5,020 bases of DNA, taken from the NCBI GenBank assembly GCA_013152795.1, contig JAADFS010000135.1, positions 1 through 5,020 on the forward strand. The letters run 5' to 3'. How positions within the stretch are numbered: the stretch's first letter is position 1; every line of letters starts with the position of its first letter. The notes beneath the pieces are model-generated. The model was given only the letters and a program-made list of their open reading frames with translations. It was not told the DNA's origin and ran no database searches. This stretch comes from Deferribacteres bacterium. GTDB taxonomy: Bacteria > Nitrospirota > Thermodesulfovibrionia > UBA6902. Made by a program: the position numbers and the translations under genes. This document shows positions 1 through 4,433 of the stretch, one piece after another.

Positions 1-26
1 ATGATTAATGCTGTAACGTAAAGCAT
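1..26 (-). CDS. Possible start of a gene downstream of argS (truncated by window edge)
   Basis: On the minus strand an ATG at 26-24 lies two bases after the argS TAA and opens a frame reading MLYVTALI up to the window edge. A GGAG sequence in the last argS codons (in the CCG GAG codons) lies 11 bases upstream and could serve as a ribosome-binding site. The spacing is typical of an operon with translational coupling. Only eight codons are visible, so no function can be assigned; the hydrophobic start would suit a membrane segment or signal peptide. It could equally be a chance ATG in an intergenic stretch. Confidence 0.35.
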
Positions 27-28
27 GG

Positions 29-1705
29 TTACATTTTCTCCGGGGCGCTGACACCGAGCAGTCCCAGTCCGTCCTCAAGCACGATCTGCACCCCCCTGCA
101 GAGACAGAGCCGGCTGCGGGTAAGCCTGTCGTCACCGGATATTATCCGGTATTTATAGTAATACGCGTGGAACATGCCCGCAAGCTCCTGCAGGTAATAA
201 GTTATCCTGTGCGGTTCGCATGAATGCGCCGCGCCTTCCACTACCATTATATACTGAAGCAGCTTTTTTATGATAGAGGTCTCCTCGTTTTCTGCCAGCA
301 GGGTCAAATCAGCCGCCCCTGCTTCCGCCTCCTCAAGCCTGATGCCCCTTTCAGCGGCCTGTCTGAACAGGCTTGAAATCCTTGCAAATGCATACTGGAC
401 ATAAAAGACCGGGTTTTCGGCCGATTGTTCCTTTGCAATATCAATATCAAAGTCAAGATGGCTGTCCGCCCTCCTTGTAAGAAAGATGAACCGCGTGATA
501 TCGGCTCCGACCTCGTCCATCACCTCGCGCAATGTAATGAACTCGCCGGCCCTTTTGGACATCTGGACGGGCTCGCCGTGCCTGAGCAGGTTCACCATCT
601 GGATGAGTATCACCCTGAATTTATCCCTGGGCAGATCAAACGCCTCCAGCACGGACCTGATCCTCGGCACGTAACCGTGATGGTCGGCCCCCCATATGTC
701 TATAATGGTGTCAAATCCCCTCTCGAGCTTGTACTTGTGGTAGCAGATGTCAGAGGCGAAATAGGTATATTCACCGTCCTGCTTGATGACGACCCTGTCC
801 TTGTCATCCCCGAACCGGGATGACCTGAACCATGTGGCCCCGTCTTTTTCATAGAGCAGTCCCTTTGCCCGGAGTTCCTCCAGCGCCTCCCTTACCTTTC
901 CCAGGGAGTGAAGCTCTCTTTCACTCTGCCACCTGTCAAAGACCACCCCGAAGTCCCGGAGGTCTCTTTCAATGCCGGCAAGCATCATCCTGTATGCATA
1001 CTCTGTGAAAAACTCTCCGCATTGCTCAAAGGTCTGATCCCTGTAGCGGTCGCCGTATCTGTCATGTATCTCTTTTGCGATGGATTCAATATAGGCACCC
1101 CTGTATCCGTCTTCCGGGAAAGGCACCTCGGTTCCCAGGAGTTGCCGGTAACGCGCAAACACCGACTCTCCGAGGAGCCTGACCTGAAGGCCTGCATCGT
1201 TGATATAGAATTCCTTCTGCACATCAAAGCCCGCGGCCTTAAGGATATTGCACAGCGCATCCCCGACAGCCGCTCCCCTGCCGTGGCCAACATGAAGGGG
1301 CCCGGTAGGGTTGGCGCTTACGAATTCCACCTGTATCTTCCGGCCCTTGCCGGTATCCGTCCTGAGGGCTGAGCGGCCTTTCCGCAGAAGCCCTGCAAGG
1401 CTTCTGCAGAGAAACTCCGCCCTGAACCTGAAATTGATAAACCCCGGCCCTGCGGTTTCAACGGTCTCGAACAAATCCGCCTGCTGTTCCTTTATCTTTT
1501 CAACGATCTCAGCGGCGATCTCCCGCGGCGGCTTCCTGAGGGATTTTGTAAGCCTCATCGCCACTGTCGTGGCTATATCCCCCATGCTGCCGTTCCTGGG
1601 GATCTCCACCTCGACCTCCGGAACGGCCTCCAGGCCCCATTCGGCCTTAAGGCCTTGCAGTGCATTACGGATTATTTCAACTGTATCCTGTTTCATTATG
1701 AACAA
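29..1705 (-). CDS. argS: Arginyl-tRNA synthetase (class I)
   Basis: Cytoplasmic enzyme that charges tRNA-Arg with arginine using ATP. The 558 residues match the usual bacterial ArgRS length. Visible in order: an N-terminal tRNA-recognition (Arg_tRNA_synt_N-like) domain at about 5-95; the HIGH signature as HVGH at 138-141 inside SANPTGPLHVGHGR; the catalytic Rossmann core with GADHHGY at 339-345; the KMSKS-equivalent as MSKR at 382-385 (QMSKRAG, a common ArgRS variant); then the DALR anticodon-binding helical domain from about 431 (NPVFYVQYAFARI) to the characteristic C-terminus GVSAPEKM. The start is ambiguous. TTG at 1705-1703 has an AAGG at 1717-1714 with 8-base spacing, while the conventional ATG at 1696-1694 (MKQDTVEII) has no ribosome-binding site at normal distance. 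I use the TTG; either gives a complete enzyme. All catalytic motifs look intact. Confidence 0.97.
   Translation of the reverse strand: MFIMKQDTVEIIRNALQGLKAEWGLEAVPEVEVEIPRNGSMGDIATTVAMRLTKSLRKPPREIAAEIVEKIKEQQADLFETVETAGPGFINFRFRAEFLCRSLAGLLRKGRSALRTDTGKGRKIQVEFVSANPTGPLHVGHGRGAAVGDALCNILKAAGFDVQKEFYINDAGLQVRLLGESVFARYRQLLGTEVPFPEDGYRGAYIESIAKEIHDRYGDRYRDQTFEQCGEFFTEYAYRMMLAGIERDLRDFGVVFDRWQSERELHSLGKVREALEELRAKGLLYEKDGATWFRSSRFGDDKDRVVIKQDGEYTYFASDICYHKYKLERGFDTIIDIWGADHHGYVPRIRSVLEAFDLPRDKFRVILIQMVNLLRHGEPVQMSKRAGEFITLREVMDEVGADITRFIFLTRRADSHLDFDIDIAKEQSAENPVFYVQYAFARISSLFRQAAERGIRLEEAEAGAADLTLLAENEETSIIKKLLQYIMVVEGAAHSCEPHRITYYLQELAGMFHAYYYKYRIISGDDRLTRSRLCLCRGVQIVLEDGLGLLGVSAPEKM
1384..1407. 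repeat. 9-bp perfect hairpin inside argS
   Basis: GCAGAAGCC (1384-1392) and GGCTTCTGC (1399-1407) are perfectly complementary around a 6-base loop. The hairpin lies within codons for about residues 100-108 of ArgRS. Neither side has a T-tract, so it does not look like an intrinsic terminator. It may be a coincidence of codon use or an mRNA structural element. Confidence 0.5.
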
Positions 1706-1710
1706 TAAGT

Positions 1711-1857
1711 TTACCTTACAGTGACATAAAATACCACCTGCGGGGCAGAGGGGTCTGCCGGGAAAGCTTTATCTGCGATACCTTCAGGTAATACTCCGCA
1801 CAGCATATTGACGTCCTTTTGAACTTCACTTTCCGTTATTTCCTGCAACAAGGACAT
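1711..1857 (-). CDS. Possible 48-residue small ORF directly upstream of argS
   Basis: A minus-strand ATG at 1857-1855 opens 48 codons, beginning MSLLQEITESEVQKDV and ending QVVFYVTVR, with TAA at 1713-1711. That stop overlaps the AAGGTAA that would be the argS ribosome-binding site and ends five bases before the argS TTG. A weak GGA lies about five bases before the ATG. The frame stays open further upstream without another ATG, to a TAA near 1914. Its C-terminal part (FPADPSAP) is encoded by the left arm of the inverted repeat. I do not recognise the product. It could be a real small protein, a leader peptide coupled to argS translation, or chance coding capacity of a mobile repeat. Confidence 0.25.
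   Translation of the reverse strand: MSLLQEITESEVQKDVNMLCGVLPEGIADKAFPADPSAPQVVFYVTVR
1744..1759. repeat. Left palindromic unit (GGCAGA-GGGG-TCTGCC)
   Basis: Perfect 6-bp stem with a four-base G loop. It forms the core of the left arm of the inverted-repeat element and is repeated in inverse orientation at 1893-1908. Neither flank carries a strong T-tract, which argues against an intrinsic terminator. Confidence 0.7.
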
Positions 1858-1892
1858 ATTTCCAATATCCCATCGCTTTATAAAGGTTTTCC

Positions 1893-1908
1893 GGCAGACC
1901 CCTCTGCC
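1893..1908. repeat. Right palindromic unit (GGCAGA-CCCC-TCTGCC)
   Basis: Inverse copy of the unit at 1744-1759, again a perfect 6-bp stem. It lies 19 bp beyond the stop codon of the YkgJ-like gene on the minus strand. A weak, rho-independent-like role for that operon is conceivable, but the downstream sequence (GGAAAACC) is not T-rich. Confidence 0.7.
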
Positions 1909-1926
1909 TGTTTATGTAACATTAAT

Positions 1927-2406
1927 TTAAAGATACAGCCGGGGTAAGTCAACATCAGGGACTGCCTGAGACTCAAGGAGCCTGCGCCTTACTGACACGA
2001 GGTGCTGGAAGTATTGCACAAATGCCCTGTAGAGCTTGGCGTTGTCGTTCTCCAGGCTTTTCAACAGCGGGTCGCAGAAGAAAAAGGTACAGCGGAAGGG
2101 CCTCATCCATCTCTGCAGGGAACAGCCGGTCTCAGTGAGAAACCGGCACGGCTCTGATTCTCCGCGTTCCGGCGGGCCGTCCGGCATTTCCACGCCGAGC
2201 GCCCTGAGAAAGATGAGGTCATTTTCATCGGAGCGGCCGTGTTTGTCACGGCAGCACACCTGCCTGCATTCAGGGCAGACTATCGCCGTATGCTTCTCTA
2301 TAAAAGGGGAGACTGCATCGAATGCATCTTTAAGCTCATATGCAAGCTCCTTCAGTCCCGCCGAACGGCTTTTCTTATCCTCCGGTTTCATCTTGTGTTT
2401 ATTCAT
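1927..2406 (-). CDS. Cysteine-rich YkgJ-like (CxxC-CC) metal-binding family protein
   Basis: A 159-residue protein from the ATG at 2406-2404, which overlaps the lolD stop in an ATGA junction. An upstream in-frame ATG at 2451 would overlap lolD by 49 bases and is less likely. Eight cysteines occur in the order C44-x2-C47-x3-C51-C52, then C87, C95, C106 and C111. The spacing CxxCxxxCC, CRFL, GC, RPFRC, FFC resembles the YkgJ / putative zinc- or iron-chelating domain family, in which the cysteines are thought to bind a metal or Fe-S cluster. The flanks are helical and charged, with a basic Lys-rich N-terminus (about 1-20). There is no signal peptide or membrane segment, so it is probably cytoplasmic. 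The family's precise function is unknown. Coupling to lolD suggests co-expression but not a shared mechanism. Confidence 0.8.
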   Translation of the reverse strand: MNKHKMKPEDKKSRSAGLKELAYELKDAFDAVSPFIEKHTAIVCPECRQVCCRDKHGRSDENDLIFLRALGVEMPDGPPERGESEPCRFLTETGCSLQRWMRPFRCTFFFCDPLLKSLENDNAKLYRAFVQYFQHLVSVRRRLLESQAVPDVDLPRLYL

Positions 2407-3080
2407 GAGGGTTCGATCATTCCGTCCCTCATCCTTATAACCCTCCGGCATCGCGATGCGATTCCCTCATTATGCGTGACAATGATAAAAGTGATGCCCT
2501 TCTTGCCGTTCAGTGCGGTCAAGAGGCTGAAGAGCTCCTCCCCTGTCTGCGTATCGAGGTTCCCCGTGGGCTCATCGGCAAGCACGACCCTGGGGTCGAG
2601 CATGAGCGCCCTTGCAACAGCGACTCTCTGCTGTTCGCCCCCGGAAAGCTCCCCGGGCTTGTGGGACAGTCTTGAGGAAAGCCCGAGCTCAGACAGTATG
2701 CGCCCGGCTTTTTCCCGTGCCGCACTGTATCTTATTCCTGCTATAAGCGCGGGCATTACGGTATTCTCAATGGTACTGAACTCCGGCAGGAGATGATGAA
2801 ACTGAAACACAAACCCCACTGTCCTGCTCCTGAAATCAGCCAGCCTGTCATTGCCGAGCGCAAAGACATCCCTGCCTTCATATAACACCGTTCCGCTTGT
2901 GGGTCTGTCGAGGGTGCCGAGTATATGAAGCAGGGTGCTCTTGCCGACGCCGGAAGGACCCATGAGCGAGACCATTTCGCCCTCTTCAATGTCAAACGTT
3001 ATGTCCTTTAATATATGAAGCTCCCTTCCGGGAGAGAGAAAGGTCTTGTTCAGGTTTCGTACGCTTATAAGGGGTGCCAT
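2403..3080 (-). CDS. lolD: Lipoprotein-releasing ABC transporter ATP-binding protein LolD
   Basis: ATPase subunit that powers release of outer-membrane-destined lipoproteins from the inner membrane to the periplasmic carrier LolA. The 225 residues match the usual LolD size. Motifs: Walker A GPSGVGKST at 41-49; Q-loop segment FVFQFHHLLPEF around Q93, where QFHHLLPEF is typical of LolD within the LolD/MacB/FtsE group; signature LSGGEQQRVAVARAL at 145-159; Walker B with D-loop VVLADEPTGNLD at 165-176; and the switch histidine H203. The ATG at 3080 directly follows the TAG of the upstream small gene (TAGATG) with no good ribosome-binding site of its own, implying translational coupling. The stop overlaps the next gene by four bases. 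No LolC/LolE permease is present in the window, so the partner must be encoded elsewhere. A MacB-type exporter ATPase is the main alternative. Confidence 0.92.
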   Translation of the reverse strand: MAPLISVRNLNKTFLSPGRELHILKDITFDIEEGEMVSLMGPSGVGKSTLLHILGTLDRPTSGTVLYEGRDVFALGNDRLADFRSRTVGFVFQFHHLLPEFSTIENTVMPALIAGIRYSAAREKAGRILSELGLSSRLSHKPGELSGGEQQRVAVARALMLDPRVVLADEPTGNLDTQTGEELFSLLTALNGKKGITFIIVTHNEGIASRCRRVIRMRDGMIEPS

Positions 3081-3356
3081 CTATATCTTATCGCTTCCCC
3101 ATTCCTTCAGTTCCTCGAGGGCACCTTTCTCGGGTTTTACGGATTCCTTCAGCTTTTTATAGGTTTTTTTCACCTTCTTCGTGCCTTTTACTATTTCATC
3201 CACGTAATCCCCGAACTCCGAGATACTCTTTCCTATAACGATGGTTCCCTCCCCCAATATCCTGAAAGGCTCTCCGCCTTTCCACACGGCAAGCCCTATT
3301 ATAAGAAAGACCGTGAATATTACTATCACCATCATTTTGAATATCAGCTTAAACAT
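3081..3356 (-). CDS. Small single-span membrane protein of unknown function
   Basis: A 91-residue protein starting at the ATG at 3356-3354, with a good ribosome-binding site (GGAG, five-base spacing). An N-terminal hydrophobic segment at about 7-24 (MMVIVIFTVFLIIGLAV) follows two lysines, consistent with a membrane anchor with the N-terminus inside. The rest is soluble: a Gly-rich patch (26-42), then a strongly lysine-rich amphipathic stretch at 57-75 (KGTKKVKKTYKKLK) and an acidic tail. That region could form a helix or coiled coil and bind anionic partners. I do not recognise a family. It is the first gene of the apparent lolD operon and its stop codon touches the lolD start. It may be an accessory envelope protein, but this rests only on position. 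Confidence 0.75.
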   Translation of the reverse strand: MFKLIFKMMVIVIFTVFLIIGLAVWKGGEPFRILGEGTIVIGKSISEFGDYVDEIVKGTKKVKKTYKKLKESVKPEKGALEELKEWGSDKI

Positions 3357-3380
3357 GGATTCTCCACTTTGTTTAAAGAA

Positions 3381-3410
3381 ATATTATTTTCCTGACTCCT
3401 TCTATCTTAA
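3381..3410 (-). promoter_or_regulatory. Weak sigma-70-like promoter candidate for the lolD operon
   Basis: On the minus strand TTAAGA (3410-3405) and TAATAT (3386-3381) are separated by 18 bases, with the operon's first ATG 25 bases further on. Both boxes match the consensus at only about four of six positions. The AT-rich stretch and position are plausible; nothing else supports it. Confidence 0.25.
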
Positions 3411-3490
3411 TCCAAGTTGCCGCATGATAACAACTCGGATGGACGTCAGAGCGGGATGCGCGCTGAAATATCGGAGGCAGGAAAGGGAAA

Positions 3491-3519
3491 TTGAGGGATG
3501 AAAGTCTCGCCTGTTTTAT
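3491..3519 (+). promoter_or_regulatory. Weak sigma-70-like promoter candidate for the beta-barrel gene
   Basis: TTGAGG (3491-3496) and TTTTAT (3514-3519) are 17 bases apart, 74 bases before the TTG start. The -35 box matches TTGACA at four of six positions and the -10 box is poor. If real, the leader would be about 70 bases and contain the ACAC-TATC-GTGT dyad. Confidence 0.2.
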
Positions 3520-3542
3520 GTAAGATAGACCGGGCGGAATGC

Positions 3543-3563
3543 CGCGTGACACTATCGTGTGCG
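3543..3563. repeat. Imperfect dyad in the beta-barrel gene leader
   Basis: ACAC (3549-3552) and GTGT (3557-3560) pair around TATC, with CGC and GCG flanking after a small bulge. It could be an operator half-site pair or a short RNA hairpin upstream of the ribosome-binding site. The core is short enough to arise by chance. Confidence 0.25.
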
Positions 3564-3580
3564 AAATTTCAAAAGACAAC

Positions 3581-3585
3581 GGAGG
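3581..3585 (+). promoter_or_regulatory. Ribosome-binding site GGAGG that decides the TTG start
   Basis: GGAGG lies eight bases before the TTG at 3594-3596. The resulting protein begins with a proper signal peptide. The in-frame ATG at 3498 would put 32 non-hydrophobic residues in front of it, and its only purine-rich sequence touches the ATG, too close to act as a ribosome-binding site. Confidence 0.75.
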
Positions 3586-3593
3586 GAAGGATT

Positions 3594-4406
3594 TTGAAGG
3601 TAAATATTCTTTTGATTGTTGTTTCGGCTGTTTTCCTTACAGCAGTTCATGCCGGGGCCTCAGGCTTCGGTATCGGCGTGCACAGCGGCTACGGGAGTAT
3701 CATATATGAAGAAAACACTACGGCATTCGGAAACGATATCACTTCCGAGGCCGTCCTCGATACAGTGCTCTTCGGAATATCGGCGGAGTATACCTTCACT
3801 GAACCGGGATACCTCTTTGCCGGCATTGTAACGGACTGGGCATTCGGCCTGGAGGATTCAGAGACATGGGAGACGGATGGCGTCGCGACGCAGACGAATG
3901 ACCTGGAGGTTTTCGGGCAGTTTTATGACATAAGGTTTGGTTATAAAAACACCGTTGCAGGGCTTTACTACAGGATTTATGCATCAGGGGGCTGGGACGG
4001 CATTCATTTCAGGAGGGATGAGTTTGTCTCAAGGGGAGTAGCGGTAAGCGGTGATGTTACGGAAGACTTCAGCCTGTGGCGGATTGGGGCAGGAGCGGCA
4101 ATCGGATATAAGTTCGGAAAATGGGCGCTGGACGGGAGGGCGGCTTATGCGCATTATCCTGATGCAGAGGTAAAGAACAGTTCCGTGCCGGACGTGAAAT
4201 TTGACACCAGCGGCACATGCCTGGATATGGGTTTCGGTCTGGCGCGGGAGCTGTCTGCAAATATGAGCCTTTATCTGGGAGGCACTTACACGGAGATAAG
4301 GCTCAGGGAGAGCGACATAAAACAAAAAGGCCTCCTTCAGGCCGTGTTTCCGGACAGCAGCACCCGCCTCACGGCAGGAGTCGTAAATCTGACATATGCC
4401 TTTTGA
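3594..4406 (+). CDS. Outer-membrane beta-barrel protein (porin-like, unknown function)
   Basis: A 270-residue exported protein starting at a TTG. Residues 1-20 (MKVNILLIVVSAVFLTAVHA) form a Sec signal peptide with a VHA cleavage motif. The mature part shows alternating hydrophobic/polar, aromatic- and glycine-rich strands, about ten by eye, such as FGIGVHSGYGSI (25-36), YLFAGIVTDWAFG (73-85), VAGLYYRIYASGG (121-133), LWRIGAGAAIGYKF (161-174) and MSLYLGGTYTEIRL (224-237). It ends in AGVVNLTYAF with a terminal phenylalanine, the classical BAM recognition signature. This suits a small outer-membrane barrel of the OMP_b-brl / OmpW-OmpA-like size class; I cannot name a family or substrate. It lacks an OmpA-like C-terminal domain. 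It is transcribed alone and converges on the downstream gene. Confidence 0.8.
   Translation: MKVNILLIVVSAVFLTAVHAGASGFGIGVHSGYGSIIYEENTTAFGNDITSEAVLDTVLFGISAEYTFTEPGYLFAGIVTDWAFGLEDSETWETDGVATQTNDLEVFGQFYDIRFGYKNTVAGLYYRIYASGGWDGIHFRRDEFVSRGVAVSGDVTEDFSLWRIGAGAAIGYKFGKWALDGRAAYAHYPDAEVKNSSVPDVKFDTSGTCLDMGFGLARELSANMSLYLGGTYTEIRLRESDIKQKGLLQAVFPDSSTRLTAGVVNLTYAF
4318..4343 (-). terminator. Intrinsic terminator for the DUF4340-type gene, inside the beta-barrel gene
   Basis: Read on the minus strand, GGCCT (4343-4339) and AGGCC (4333-4329) pair around a five-base loop GAAGG and are followed immediately by TTTTTGTTTTA (4328-4318). A GC-rich stem plus T-tract is the textbook rho-independent form. 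It lies about 67 bp beyond the TAA of the minus-strand gene, within codons for residues 242-250 of the opposing gene. The stem is short (5 bp), which limits confidence. Confidence 0.55.
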
Positions 4407-4433
4407 CCTTTACGACTTGTTCTTCTTTTCTTC
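4379..4433 (+). terminator. Stem spanning both stop codons, candidate terminator for the beta-barrel gene
   Basis: AGTCGTAAA (4379-4387) and TTTACGACT (4409-4417) are perfect 9-bp complements around a 21-base loop. On the plus strand the stem is followed by a T/C-rich tract, TTGTTCTTCTTTTCTTC. The arms are the last codons of the two convergent genes. The large loop and interrupted T-tract make it a weaker terminator than the minus-strand one. Confidence 0.4.

Larger units (their letters stand above)
1721..1920. repeat. 200-bp inverted-repeat element (MITE- or BIME-like) filling the argS upstream gap
   Basis: The segment has inverted arms at 1744-1772 and 1880-1908 that match at 27 of 29 positions, including an uninterrupted 18-base identity (1744-1761 against 1891-1908). 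Beyond them a shorter pair, 1721-1730 against 1911-1920, matches at 9 of 10 positions (GTGACATAAA / GTTACATAAA), giving an overall length of 200 bp. Each arm is itself a hairpin, GGCAGA with TCTGCC around a G4 (or C4) loop. The element sits between the stop of the YkgJ-like gene (7 bp away) and the argS ribosome-binding site. There is no transposase and no convincing target-site duplication. It could be a miniature inverted-repeat transposable element, a paired palindromic repeat, or a foldback mRNA-processing structure. Confidence 0.6.
3357..3593. other. Divergent intergenic region
   Basis: About 237 bp separate the minus-strand lolD operon from the plus-strand beta-barrel gene, so regulatory signals for both should lie here. 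I see only weak promoter-like boxes, an imperfect dyad at 3543-3563 (ACAC-TATC-GTGT core with CGC/GCG flanks) and a short palindrome GAAATTTC at 3563-3570. No recognisable riboswitch, tRNA or small RNA was found. Confidence 0.5.

Noticed and set aside
1..40. Terminator after argS
   Set aside because: A TGTAAC/GTTACA stem is present but AT-rich with no T-tract, and an ATG with in-frame codons follows the argS stop, suggesting a continuing operon.
425..823. 132-codon plus-strand open frame opposite argS
   Set aside because: It lies wholly antisense to well-supported argS codons containing catalytic motifs and shows no recognisable protein features.
908..1372. 154-codon plus-strand open frame opposite argS
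   Set aside because: Antisense shadow of the ArgRS HIGH-motif region; no ribosome-binding site or family signature.
1744..1761. Palindrome as an intrinsic terminator for the lolD operon
   Set aside because: The 6-bp stems have no adjacent T-tract on either strand, and the paired inverse copies suggest a repeat element instead.
1744..1908. CRISPR array
   Set aside because: There are only two copies, in inverse orientation and 107-129 bases apart; no direct repeat-spacer pattern.
2239..2796. 185-codon plus-strand open frame across the YkgJ-like gene and lolD
   Set aside because: It overlaps two intact coupled genes on the opposite strand, and its Ser/Leu-rich product is typical of an antisense reading.
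3441..3593. Riboswitch in the beta-barrel gene leader
   Set aside because: Small hairpins are present, but I found no conserved core matching known riboswitch classes.
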